Assembly (NCBI GenBank): GCA_013365365.1
Contig: JABVXU010000030.1
Location: 248,001 to 312,000 of the forward strand
Origin: Cruorifilaria tuberocauda
Taxonomy: Eukaryota > Nematoda > Chromadorea > Rhabditida > Onchocercidae
Direction of reading: 5' to 3'
DNA length: 64,000 nucleotides
A program made the position numbers and the translations under genes. Below the pieces are notes generated by a model. That model was not told the DNA's origin and did not search any database. It saw only the letters and a list, made by a program, of their open reading frames with translations. Positions 25,164 to 37,838 of this stretch are shown here, piece after piece (the first letter of the stretch is position 1; every line of letters starts with the position of its first letter).

Positions 25164-28100
25164 TTAGTGGCAAACCTTTCTAAGAAGTCCGCGTAGCTTC
25201 TCCATTTCACAACGCATCGTGTTGCAATATTGTACACAGTCCCACATCATACGTGCAATATCACTGTCATCTCGCGTATCCATCGGAATATCTTTATGAA
25301 GTGGTGCAGATAGTCGAAAAAATGGTACATTCATGTTGTGACACCAAGAACGGGCCCGCTCAACTGGCGCTCCTTCCGTTGCTGTTACCTGGAAAATGCA
25401 GATAACATACTATTGTTGTTCACAATGCCCATACTACATCCAAAACTGCCTTGGAAAATTGAAAAAATGAAAACATTTATTTAATGTTAAAAACCTGCTC
25501 GACGAGTATAACTCCCAGATTCTTGATAGCAACAGCAGATGAATAGGGATTTGATGAGATTTCTAAATTCGATGTTGATAAAGGCATTGTTGGAATAACA
25601 CCGGTACCGACGCTTAATAAACATCCCATCTGTATGGAATTATTTTCTGAACTTGTCTGAAAAATATTCAAGAACTTTGTACATATAATGGCATCCACTT
25701 TTACCAAGCAAAGGAAAAAACGAAAAAATCAAACAATTACTTAAGCAGTTTTTATGTTCAGCACAACATAAATTAAAATTTGCCCTCTATAGTACTCGAA
25801 ACATGAAACGAAGCAATTAAAATTTGTAAACCTACCAAAAAATGCTTCGTAGTATTCCAAAAAGCTAATTCAGAGAGCAGTTCTAAGGCTGGATTATTTG
25901 AAATAATACCACCATCAATATATCTATTATCAACAGAACTAAAATACGTTGGAGCTGCTGAAGTCCGCCGTAAAGCTTTCCACAGTAAAATATCTACAAA
26001 TGTTGCCACTGTTAATTTTCGTCAACACAAACTGTTAACAAAATAGTCAAACTCTCATGATTAATGTAATACAACATACCAGCGGGATCAGTGTAACCAA
26101 GAGATAAATTTTCCTCCTCTGACAAAGGTAACCGAAAATTCCGCATTAATTCCAAGCGTACTGGGAAACGATCAGCTCGTACTGTTGTCAAAATCATTCT
26201 TGAAAATAAAATAAATTTCATACTGCAATAAAAGTTAAATTGTAAAAATATTACATACATAAATCCCATAAAGAAAGAAGTCCATGCTTACTTAGGCCAT
26301 GGTATAGAAGCAAGAGTCATATCTGTGCCAACTTCTGCTTGTATAAATAATTCTAATAAAGCCGTATTATACGGTCGGGACCAGCTATCAAAAATAAGAT
26401 CTTTCAGGCGTAAATAAATTTGCTGGCATTCGCGCAATGTTTTTCCTGCAAATAAAATTTCAACAAACTGTAATGATCCGAATTAAGCAATTGAGTCGTA
26501 AATGAGTAAATCACTACTGCGAAATTTGGAGCAATTTTAACCATCTATGTCCATAATTACCCAAACAGGATACAGACCTAAAGCCAAAGCAGCAGCAATG
26601 ATTCCACCTGTAGATGTACCAGCAACCATATCAAAATATGAAAAAAATGGTTCCCCCATAACTTTTTCAAGTTCCAGAAGCATCTGAAACAATCAAATCA
26701 TCACCATTTAATTATTCTTCCCTCCGTTCTCATCACAATCTCAACTTATAAGGATAAGTAAAAAAACATTTGCAAAGTGGTAACAGGAAATGATGAAACA
26801 CAATTACTTGTATAATAACAAGACCGCGAATTCCACCACCATCGAGTGACAATAAATTCACAAAATCCGGAGTTTCCTTTTTTATGATCAATTCTTCTAA
26901 TTTCTTCATCATTCGTTCGTAACAAAACTAAAATATTGCACTAATGGCAAAAATAAGCACTAAAATTTAAAAACCCCAACTTCAGTAAGTTCAAAAAGCA
27001 TCACACTACTAACGCACAAACCTTTTGCTTAAAATCCTGAATAGAATTGTTGATTTTAACATCCACGGATGCTTCCAGATCATCCATGAAAGCAGAACTG
27101 CCAGTTCGAGGAATTATATAATTTTCAGCACTTTCTATCAATGACCAAGAGGCATCCTTCATTTCATCCAATTTTTTGCCATTTACACACCCAGAAACAC
27201 ATCCACTCTTTCCTCCACCTTCACAACGGCGTGCACCACAAATTGCAAGACTTTTTACTAAATCCCATCTAAAAGCAAAATTTTAGTAACAAATTATAAA
27301 GATACTACAATCCTAAATTTTTTTAACGAAAGCTCTAAACTTACTCCTGAAGCTTAGAAGCAAGATGTCTCGGTGTCTCACCATGTTTATTCTTTACATT
27401 TGGATTAGCGCCTAAACACAAGAGTAATCGAGTCATTAGTAAGTCCCTTCTTGAAACAGATAAATGAAGAGCGGTATCACCACTTTGATCTGACACATTC
27501 AAATCACAATTATACGATGACAAAGTCATAACCATACCTAGAAATTATTTTTTAATTAAGAAAGATGGCTTATTGTTGACATTAGTATTTTTCCAATGAG
27601 GACGTTCTGACGCCTTAATAGGATAAACATTGTCCACATCATGGGAGAATAAACTGATAAGATAACTGATCATGGAAGCCACTAACCAACATCACCTCTA
27701 CTGACGTACATATGAATCGGTGCCTGTCCAGCATTGTTTCGAGCATTCAGATCAAGTTCTTTGTGTTTCAGGGATAGTAATCCCATCAGCGGTGTTTTAA
27801 ATTGTGCTGCATGCAGTACTGTATTCCCTGTAGCTGGATCTTTTTCATGTAACAACTTGGGAGAAGCTTCCAGCAATGTTCGAATTACTTCCGCTGATTT
27901 CCCTTTACTTTGCATTGCTTCAAAAAGTGGAGATCGCCCCGCGACACGAATATTCACTTCAGCACCATGTGAGATTAAAGTTGATACAATCCGTGGATTC
28001 GCATTCCGGATCGCAATCAGAACGGGAGTATATCCATCATGATTGGTTGTATTCAAAAGAGAATGTGTTTTATCAAACTCCCAAAGCAATTCTAACATAG

Positions 28101-29654
28101 TTACCGAAGCTAAAGCTGCATAATGTAATGAATTATTCCCCTTAATATCTCGTGCTGCCGGATCGGCACCAAGCTCTAAAAGTCTTCGAACGATTTCCAA
28201 CCGATGCATTTCAATTGCAAGCATCAATGGATAACGACCTTCTGGCTGAGCAGTTACTTGAAGCATTCTGGAAAAAAAAGAATCAATGGTGCTCATTTAC
28301 TGATTTATTGTATATTTAATCTAGAAGCGACTTACACATCAAATAAGTCCTCATTTGTCGTCTGAAATCTTTTAATGCTTTCATCTGTAAAGAAATCAGC
28401 CCGATTTGTGGCGATTGCAATTGGAACAATTAGCCAGAGGGGATGAGCACGCAGAGCAGTCACTAAATCTCGTACTAATCTACGATTATCACATTGCATA
28501 TCTGTAAAGAAATTAATAAATTTACTATGAAATAATAAACAAGATTCATGACAGACAACGTTTTTCAATTAAAAGCTTTTAAGAATAAAATATACTTACC
28601 AAGAAGCATAAACAATGCTTCACAATCATAGCACCGATTACATAAATCGATAGCTTCTTGGATTTCATGGGTTCGGAATATGCTTACTGTAACAAGCAAT
28701 TCAATCTCTCCCTCTCTGTTATCGTTTTTTTCTTCATTTTCCTTTGAAAACAGCACATGAAATAGTGGTGCTGCAGGTCGATTTTTCAGTGTGCCCTGCA
28801 CAACGCGTAATCCTTTCTTGCTATTATTGTGAGGATAGACGGAATTATGAGCTCGTAACAATTCCACCGGAAATAACACTACCTGAATAATAGAATCTGT
28901 GAAATACACAAGCTTCTACTTAATGAAACCAATAGTTTACATTTAATGATGCCAACTCTGTTCAACGACAAAACGTCGTATGTAGGATGTAACAAATAAA
29001 TACTTCATAACAATCAGAGGGTATCCAATAATCTTCACCAAAAACGCGTTCTCGTGCGCTTGACCAGAGCTCGCCAAGTTTATGTGAAACTTGAGCTAAT
29101 GAAAACAAACTGAAAATTTTGAAATTTTGTAAAAGAATAAAATCATGACAAAATTTCTCGAATCTCGCCTACCGCTCATGTTACATCACTGTTGTCAACA
29201 ATAGTTTGATGATAATTTTATCTATATTCTAATTCTAATGTGCTAACCCACATTGCAGCATACAGAAGAATAACTTTCCATGTATCTACAAGAAATCTGA
29301 CCTTGGTTTGACAGTAGTTCTCCTTGCTGTTGGTGATGGTGGTGGCGTTGGAACACCCTCTTCCGATGTTAGAGCCGCTGATGGTACACTTTCCATCTCG
29401 GATAAAACAGCCACCCGTGTTGTTTCGTCATTTGTTTGAGCTTTGTCGGTGTTTCGCAGCGATGAAGATATTGCGCGAGACGACTCGCTGATTGTTGTAG
29501 GTAAGTTACTGCACAGCAACGAAGTGGGACCAATCTGTTCATCAATTATTTCAACTCGCCTCCCATCCTCAGTTTTGTTTTCATTTGAATTTGTTATTTG
29601 TGATCCAATGTCCACAGTGATGGCTTCTATTGTCGATGCATTTGAATCGGTCAT
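25164..29654 (-). CDS. Calcium-independent phospholipase A2, group VIA type (ankyrin repeats plus patatin domain)
   Basis: Fourteen exons: 29302-29654, 29004-29109, 28600-28882, 28336-28501, 27687-28267, 27345-27537, 27022-27268, 26808-26927, 26578-26683, 26292-26445, 26080-26198, 25836-26008, 25495-25656, 25164-25388. They sum to 2988 nt, an exact 995-aa frame. The start is the first in-frame ATG (MTDSNAST); in-frame sequence upstream offers only TTG. About 110 disordered residues rich in Ser and Thr lead in. Ankyrin repeats span about 300-560 ([61 protein letters not shown]). The patatin domain has the oxyanion DGGGIRG (about 672), nucleophile motif GTSTGG (Ser about 707) and catalytic Asp in DGG (about 841); SVGTG follows. 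It should hydrolyse the sn-2 acyl chain of phospholipids. Human PLA2G6 is about 806 aa, so the N-terminal extension accounts for the extra length. Head-to-head with the RPS2-like gene. Confidence 0.95.
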
Positions 29655-31934
29655 TGAATATATTTTCCTGCTGATTTCTTTGTTTCTCAATATTCATCAC
29701 AATTGCTCTCACCTTTAAAACACCAGTTAATGAGGAAAGATGCTTTACATTTGAAAGTATTCTAAATTTGAATTATCGTTTCATAAAAACAACTCTTTAT
29801 CTTTAAGTATTTTCTAGGAGCTGTGCTACTACACTTTTTATTTAGTGAATTTTTGTCCACTCAATAATCATTGGTCCATAAATACTGTACACATGATCAT
29901 TATTGAAATTTAGTATGGAAAATACATATTCTTAACGCCAAAGTAATACCGTTTCTAATTACCCTGAATCATTTATCAAATAAGTTGTTTGTTGAGTAAG
30001 GAACTCAACAGATAAGGTTGTAGCTTCTTCTTCCATTAGCTGAAAAATCAAGCGTTTTGTCTCAAACTTGGTAGCAATTTTTCATCAATCATCATATTTT
30101 AATACAAAAATACAGCTCACACACACAAACGCCAACATTTATTAAATTAAACTCAAATATATCAGCAACATGCAACTCGTACCTCAACCTGTCCTCCCTG
30201 TTCTTGGCAAGAAATGTTCGACTTTCTAAGGCTGTATCTCCCTTAATATAATACTATCTATTCATTTGCAATCTTCGCTAGCATTATTTTTAATCATAGC
30301 TATCTCTGGCACTCTTCAATATCGCTATTTCTCAGCTAACCTCCCCTAAACTCACCGTCTTACTTCACTCTCGGGAAGTGACTTCATGCAATTTCATGTC
30401 CCACTGGAAAAAGTTGTGAAGAAAGAAATGGATACAATTGAGGAATTGTAAATTTCGTTGGTGACGATGTGGAAGCTGTCTAGAAAGCAGCAAATTTAAT
30501 AGATCAGTGCCTTGGATATTGTTATTAGATAATCATGCGTATAATCATCTTTTCTCCATTTTCATCTGTTCCGGAAACTGAATGTTTTTGATTCCCATAG
30601 CGGGAATGCTTGAGGAGTAGAACTAATAGCTTCATGGATTGAACTTATCACATGAACCATCCAAAGAAACTAAGCTTCAGACGCTCTTATTTCGATTTAG
30701 CTGCGGATGATTTCATAACTGATCAATACAAATTAAAAGTTTCAATCATCATTTTGTTGTAATTGCAATGAATAAATTAAAGTCATCGCTATTATCATCA
30801 CAGTGAGTGTCGGAACTGACCCATATCATTAAGTGAATCACCCTCGCCATTCATCCAGCAAGCAAGAGATTTTCTCTGCAATTTTTGTTTGACAGTGTTT
30901 GAATGTGAAAGCTCATTTCTGTGGTGAACATGAAGTGTAATAGATTTCAAAACATTCCAATCTCTGCCACTTCATCGTTTCATTAAACAGCACAGTCGAT
31001 TCCACAAGAAATTGTCCGCATGAATTGCGAAGTGCCAATGTTTAAGCTTTAAAAATTTGAAATTTATTTCTCGGTTCAAAAAGGTATCGTATTTAAGGTA
31101 CTGCATATAATTTGGAATGATCATTTGACCACAATTGATTTCTATTGCTCATACAATATGTTTCCATAGTGATTTGCATACATTTGCACGCCTAATGCAA
31201 CAATATTATTCATCGCATGGCATTGCCAAAATTTTCCGCTTTATCTAATCTAATTAGTCATGTGCAAAATTAGCATATCAAGAGTAATCTTTCCACAGCA
31301 CTTTATTAAAAATATAGTGTGAAATGGTAGCTAATCGTTTCTGCGCGTTATAAATTCCTCTAAAGTTATGTTGTAATTGCACGCATTACTTTTTCACTCA
31401 ATGGATTCCGCGGGATTGCTTGAGAGTTTATCGAGATTGTGTACGGGTTGTATGATGAGAATGCTGCATAGTCTCGTTTGCATATCTCGAATTCTTAGGA
31501 AATGTAGAGTTCAAAAAGATTACTTTAATTAGGAGGCTATCTAAATGAATAAGTCCCAGTACTTCATATTGATTGACTGCGCATATTGGGCTTGCGCTTC
31601 CTTGTGTGCGTGTGTGTGTGTATACATGTCTGTTTGTCTGTGCGTGTTTGAAGTGTAAACTCATGCAGGTTCAGTGGTTTCAATAAGGCTCATTTTTCAG
31701 TAGCATCTCACGCATTACCCCTTTGCATACTTTTATCAATACCAGGCTTAGTGAACGCTATTTCTCACTTGTCTGTAATCTCACAGCGTGATGATTAGGC
31801 CCTGAATGAACTTGCTGACTAGTTAAATTATTTTCCTGAAAATCATATTAAAGCCTGTATTTTTATACACTGTGTACGATCGTTTCTTCCAATTAGTTGA
31901 GGAACTTTTAATCTACAACTGCAGATTTTGTGCA
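29655..31934. promoter_or_regulatory. 2.3-kb divergent intergenic region between iPLA2 and the RPS2-like gene
   Basis: The two genes are transcribed away from each other, so the region should hold both promoters. I see no gene and no TATA element that I would defend. It contains a TG microsatellite at 31602-31649. A pyrimidine-rich CTACAACTGCAG lies just before the RPS2-like ATG and could be a trans-splice acceptor. Confidence 0.5.
31602..31649. repeat. TG-rich microsatellite
   Basis: An interrupted TGTGTG run with TATACATG and TCTGTTTG breaks, in the intergenic region about 290 bp upstream of the RPS2-like start codon. Confidence 0.8.
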
Positions 31935-33625
31935 ATGGATCGTCGCGGAGCATTTCAGGGTGGTTTCGGTAGCGGTAGTATCGGTAGTTTTGATAGTCAC
32001 ACTTCAATTGATCATACTGATAGATGGTCCAGGTATTTGAGCTAAACTACTTTTCATCAAAAAAAGCTCTAATTGCAATTATTACAAGTTTTAACAAGCG
32101 AAATTGCTATTATCAAATTTGCGCCTTATCTGATCTATTAAAATGTGAATTCTTTCATGTTTCGAAATTTGTTCCCTTATTTCCTTAAGTTATAGAAAAA
32201 CTATCTTACAAATTAGCAAAATAATTTCGACATTCTGGTATTTCTTTATTACTTGAATAAGTTTTTATGCATTGTCCGGCATTAATTTGGAAGACAAAAT
32301 TATGTTTTAATCGTTTTATAAATTGTTTCCAAATTAATTTAACTTTTTCAAGCATCAAACTCAACGGCATAAATAAAGCTCGCTTCCCCTTCAATACTAC
32401 TCTTTTTAGAATTTTCACCCTGAAATTTTTGAAGGAAGGTTTTACAGTTCAATGAGAAGTCAGTGTGGTGGACCTCGGAGAATAGGTAGTGGTTTACGTC
32501 GTATAACGGTCGACTGGGATAGACCATGGATTCCGGTAACAAAGCTCGGTCGTTTGGTAAAGGATGGGCGAGTAAGTACAATCGAGGAGATCTATCGTAG
32601 ATCGATACCCATTCTTGTTAGTGATCTTACTGTCATAATTAAATAATGGTAAATTAATTAGCACGAAAACTATATTACTTTTTTTTCTGAACTCAAGTCA
32701 CTTTCTCTTTCGCAGCTTTTTATAGTGTGTTGAAACTTTGCACTGTTACACATAATCTTACATAATCTTCAACAGAAATTTTTGAACAAGAAAAACATTA
32801 TTTTTACTAAAAAATAATCAAAGCTTTCCATTCAAAGTTGCGTCAATTCAAACTCAGTTAAAAGTTAAAAGAGAAGAATTACAGGAATATCAAATTGTGG
32901 ACCTATTGGTGCCAAATTTAAGGGAGCAGGTATTGAAGATTCTTCCGGTACAAAAGGAGGTTCGAAATGGATTGCGTACTCGATTCCGGGCATTTGTTGC
33001 CATTGGTGATAGAAATGGACATGTAGGTCTTGGAATGCAGTGCGCAAAGCGTGTCAGCACTGCTATTAGACGTGCCATCTATCGTGCGAAAACGGCGGTG
33101 GTGCCTGTACGACGGGCTTATTGGCATACGCAACACGGCTTGCCTCATACTATACCCTGCAAGGTATTTCCTATGAACCTTTTTTCCTTTGTTTTTTGAA
33201 ATTTGAATATCCTATTCAATGTTATTGATTTTCAATAACCATAAACATTGCACCTTATAATAAACTTATCGTCAAGATTTCGAAGCGAAACACTAAATTT
33301 AGTAGTTGAAATTTTCAAAATTTTAATTGGAAGAAAATTTTAGATAATGGTTCGTTACTGTAATGTGCGAGTTACACTTTATCCAGCTCCTCGCGGTACA
33401 GGTATTAGTGCGCCACCCATAGTGCAGAAACTGTTACATTTAGGTGGCATTCAGGATTGCTATACCTCAGCATCCAGTTATACGACGCTAGGCCCAGTTG
33501 CAAAGGCTACATTCCTTGCCATTCAGCGTGCTTATTTTTTTGAACAAAAGAGAGAAAAGGTTGATGAGGACAAGGCTTTTCCAGAATTGATGCCAAAAGT
33601 TACTTCACGACATCCATTATCCTGA
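31935..33625 (+). CDS. Divergent 40S ribosomal protein S2 (uS5) homologue
   Basis: Four exons in phase: 31935-32032, 32448-32616, 32885-33163, 33344-33625, giving 275 aa, close to the usual 270-290. S5-family features: [15 protein letters not shown] (about 60-74), VLKILPVQK (105-113), the uS5 signature [20 protein letters not shown] (120-139), [16 protein letters not shown], and LYPAPRGTG with [10 protein letters not shown] in the C-terminal domain. uS5 sits at the mRNA entry side of the small ribosomal subunit. This copy is far from the near-invariant animal RPS2. The N-terminus is Gly/Ser-rich rather than long RGG, RGYWGNKIGKPHT is [13 protein letters not shown], the VTGKCGSV-type link is IMVRYCNV, and the terminal TKSPYQEF-type tail is absent. 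Introns and an intact frame exclude a processed pseudogene. It is likely a paralogue, with the canonical gene elsewhere; it could also be a decaying or stage-specific copy. Confidence 0.85.
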
Positions 33626-34598
33626 ACAAATTGTTAAAAATTACGTCTAGGATTTTTCCAAATAATTTCAGGATGTCTTTAATATAAAATTTAATATATT
33701 TAATATAATATAAAATGCATGTTTGATCACTGTACACTTACGAAGTCAGTTAGAAAGAATATTTTTTGTCGATTTTTAACTTAATTGTTTCTACTACGTT
33801 CATCATGAGTAAATAATGTTATTTTTGAGTTTGTTTGTAAGATTAAAAGACCTTTGGTAGTTTATAATTTTATCCTATCTTCATTTAAAAAAAATGTGTT
33901 AATAAGTTAGAAATTTTCTGTTCTTCTTCAACAGTAAATGCAAATGTAAAAGTTTAAATCTTTAAGAAATTTCGGATTTTGAATTCGGTTTTGTCATGAA
34001 TACAAGTTTTTTTTTGACATCTCTATTTCTATTTCTCGAAAAGTTATTGCGAATTCAAGTCTTTTATTGCGTTTTTGTGTAAAATAAACTTTTCTGCAAG
34101 TACATCACTTTGAATCATTGAATCGGACATTTTATGTCCAAGCTATTTGCTTTTCTCATTTTTTCATTAAATATTTGATAGAAACTGAAACTGAAAATAA
34201 AACAACTGAATTTATGTAATTTATCCGTTTCCAGAACAAGAACTTGAAATCAGTGATTTATTGATGATAAGTCCAAGTATAGACTAATGCAGTGGCAAAG
34301 ATTCTTCAGACATTCAATTCTGTGCAACTTTTCAGTTTGAAATTTGCTGTCTTCACCTGCAATATTAAAAGATACTTTCTTAGTCAGCAGAATATTCATT
34401 GAATATTACAATTTGGTACCTTAAAGCTTCCTCAAAAACAAAATATAACATCGAATATCTTCACCATTCTTGTAATCTTTGTTTATCTGTATTCTATCCT
34501 CAGAAAAATGCAAATTCTCCGAATTTTTTTGTGGTCAATACAAAATCTCTTTTTGCCCTTAATGCGACACGAATCTCTATTTTCCTTCGATTTTTTAG
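33626..34598. other. Intergenic between RPS2-like gene and INPP5E
   Basis: About 1 kb without a gene. Both neighbours are on the plus strand. The region ends in a T-run and TTTTTTAG exactly before the INPP5E ATG, the placement expected for a spliced-leader acceptor. A co-transcribed pair is possible but the spacing is long and nothing proves it. Confidence 0.5.
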
Positions 34599-37500
34599 AT
34601 GACCAATCGCGCAAGATCATTGGCAACTCGTATTACTGCAAGTTTAGCAACGAGTGCGCCACTTTCCTTCTCCGATACTGTAACTGTAATTATTGTTTGA
34701 AATTCCATTAGTTGAATAGCAAAATTTAGTTATATCTGATTTCTTTAACATTTTGGCTGTTCCAGCAATATTGTCAAGAAAAAAGATATTTTTCCAGAAC
34801 CATGATGAAGAAATGATTATTGAGAGATCTGTGAAGCGGATGGAATCGTTCACTTCACATATACACCGCTTTGCGATCACGTCGTCTATAAAACATCATT
34901 CTCCGGGTAAAAATGGTTAGCATTTCCTAGTGCTATAAGAGTGCTAATCATTTAATATTATCTTACTTCTTCCGGCAAACATTTGTGAAGAATTCAGCGA
35001 GTGAATTAAATGAAAGCATCGATGAATATATTTCCAAGTTGTTTTCATTCAGACTCGTGAAAAGCATTATTATGCGACCGTCTCTGCGATGAGACATCTT
35101 TAAAAATGACAATGATGTTGATAATTTTAACATTTTCTAACCTTTTAACTCAACTCTCTTCTTATATGCTGCCATTCCCATGTGTAATTCTAAACCTCCC
35201 AAAATGTTTTGGAATATATTGTCCTGCCAATCTCAAACACTGTTATTATTTGAAATTCTAATATTTGAAAAGTGCCATCGTTAATCAAAATATGTTTAAT
35301 TTTCAAACATTCATTGTCTTTGTGACTTTTTTAACAATGAAGCATAATGCCAAAGTTTATTTTCACTAATTTTAAAAAGTTTTCTTAATGTATTTCAAGC
35401 GCTTATAACATAGAATTTTAAGAATTGATTGCAGTTTCAAGTCCAGGAAGTCCAGAGTCGGATAGCACTGTGGATGTCATCCAAGAGGAGAACATAGCGC
35501 TTGCAAATGAAGCCGCGGAAAATCAATATTTCACGTATGATGTCAAGCATGCGCAACTTAGGTTCATCTTCATGCTTTTCACCAATATCTGGAACAAATA
35601 TTTTGCAGGCACTCCATTTCGTTTAGTGCATGGAAACTAAATGAGACTTTTTGCAAAATTTGTGACACAATAATCTAATGAGAAGTGGGAAATGAATTTC
35701 TTTTATCTCGCTCCTTTTGCCGCAAGGGCCGAAATTAATAACAAGAATGATCAAATGGAGAATGGGATTAATTAAAAAGTTATTAGTTAAAAACGGTCTG
35801 ATAACTTATCCCTTTGCACTTCTATTCCGGTTTATTGTCACCGCTATTTCGCTCCACTCAACAAATTTTCCAGAATAGCAGTAGTTGGTCCCGGTGGAGT
35901 TACTATTCCGGAAGTGGAACTGCTAAGGCATTTAATACCGGATGGAACAATTACTGTTATGTGTCTAACTTGGAACGTTGCCTCGAGGGTTCTTAAAATT
36001 TTTTTTTTCCGTTAAATCGATGATATTTATTGTAACTTCAGTAAGTTAGAATTACTTTGGGTTCTAAAGACTTTCTTCTGCTTCAAATGAATCTAAAAAT
36101 CTGTTAATTCATGCTGGTCAGGACAAATCATTATATTTTTAGTCACAGAATCATTTATCGAAAATTGAGAAATTAATTTCAAATGAACGACCCACGGCTA
36201 GAGCCGATCTGATTTGTTTGTGTTTTCAAGAGCTTCCATCAATAAATGCGTTAGTTTTTTTCTTCTTCAGTTGTTTATATTGTTGATTTCTTAATTTTTT
36301 AAATAAAATGGAAAAAAAGCTAGAGCACAATTATACATTTACAGATATTATCATCAGGAAACCGTGAAGACGCTAGCCAAAGCTGTTGCGAACACACATC
36401 TGATATTTTGTTGGGTACGGAAATGGTCACAAATGGTGATTGTTTTTGTTCGAGAATCTCTGGTTGCTTACACCTCAAGTTTGTTATTCTATTATGTTTG
36501 TTAATGAATTATTTTAAGGACTTTAGATTTTGGAAATTGTGAACTTCGTAGGACCTAGCATATTAAAATACTTCTGATTCAAAAGGTTTAAATTGATTGC
36601 ATACGTTTATAATAGCTAAATATGAATCGGACGTATTCAAGTGCTTATTTTATTTCATCATTAGAATTCAGGCATGTTGCAGCTCCGGAATGGCAGTTCA
36701 TCTCTTGCAGTCCAATTGTCAAACCGGTTAGAACTAAAGGAGCGATTGCCGTTTCCTTTCGAATTTTCCAGACATCAGTCATTTTTGTAACCTGTCACAT
36801 GACTCGTTAGTTTTGCTTATTTTGATAAATGAAATACCGAATGAGCAATTAAACTACAAAAACTGAAGCAGATAATTTATTAGATCAGTTCAAGGATTAG
36901 CATTCAAGGATCACCAGGATTAAATATGTTGGATGAGCAAGACTTCAAATTCTGAGCTATTCCTCCATATTAATCAGTCGGCTTAGTCCTCTTTTATTAT
37001 AATATAGGGATTCAGAATTGTTTCAGATGGACCAGTATTAAATCGTATCTGTGACTATTCGAAAATCTGTGATTCACTGCGATTTTCAACACTAAAAAAG
37101 GGCGGTACACTGTCTTGTTCAGGGGTGAAACAAGCTGATTGTGTAGGTTTCGAAAGCAGACTTTTGATCTTATGCTGCAAAGATATCATTTATTCTGTAA
37201 TTGAATATATCGATGCTTGAGAGAGCTATGTCTTTGTAGAATTATCGCTGAAATTCATATCTTTGCAGGTTTACTGGTTGGGTGATTTGAACTTTCGACT
37301 TCGAAGTAGAGAAAGACTTGATGCATTGGATTCACAGAGCAGAAAGCACGAAAATGCGGATTCCTTCTTCGATCAGTTACTTACTGATGATGAATTGACA
37401 TTGGAAAGGCGTAAAGGTCTGTTTCGGTAATATATTTTTTTTCGTTGAGATTAATTTTTCCAAGTTTTCCAAAGATTGTGAACAACTCTTTTTATTTTCA

Positions 37501-37838
37501 GGTAATGTTTTTGAAGGTTTCAGTGAGGCTTACATTAATTTTCCACCCACGCATAAGTTTATTCTTGGCACCAATGATTATGTGAACGATCGGATTCCAT
37601 CATACACGGTATGAATTCATGCAACCTCAGCGCGTTGAACGGAAATCAAGGAAATTATTGTTACTTCATTGTTTGAATCACATCAACTATTAATTTCTAG
37701 GATCGAATTTTGTATTATGCGAGAGAATCAAGTCGAATAAGGCCCGGGAAATATGATTGCTTATGGGAAGAGAACGCTTCTGATCATAAGCCTGTTTATG
37801 GCCTTTTCACTATGCGTGTTTTGGAACAGCGGTATTAA
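34599..37838 (+). CDS. INPP5E: Inositol polyphosphate 5-phosphatase, INPP5E type
   Basis: Eleven exons in phase: 34599-34685, 34798-34906, 35435-35561, 35874-35988, 36143-36249, 36345-36478, 36683-36805, 37027-37142, 37269-37416, 37502-37608, 37701-37838, giving 436 aa. The ATG follows a TTTTTTAG acceptor. Catalytic motifs in order: TWNVAS (about 140), DLICLCFQE with the metal-binding Glu near 176, RTKGAIAVSF and IFVTCHMT, WLGDLNFR (309-316), PSYTDRILYYAR, and ENASDHKPVYGLF with the Asp-His pair near 419-420. The RTKGAIAVSF and SDHKPVYGLF context points to INPP5E rather than OCRL, synaptojanin or INPP5K. It should remove the 5-phosphate from PI(4,5)P2 and PI(3,4,5)P3, in animals mainly at cilia. 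The N-terminal region before the catalytic core is short and has none of the long Pro-rich stretch of vertebrate INPP5E. The C-terminus is VLEQRY, with no CaaX box. Confidence 0.92.

Noticed and set aside
10037..31649. The CA and TG microsatellites as functional elements
   Set aside because: Ordinary simple repeats in intergenic DNA, reported only as repeats.
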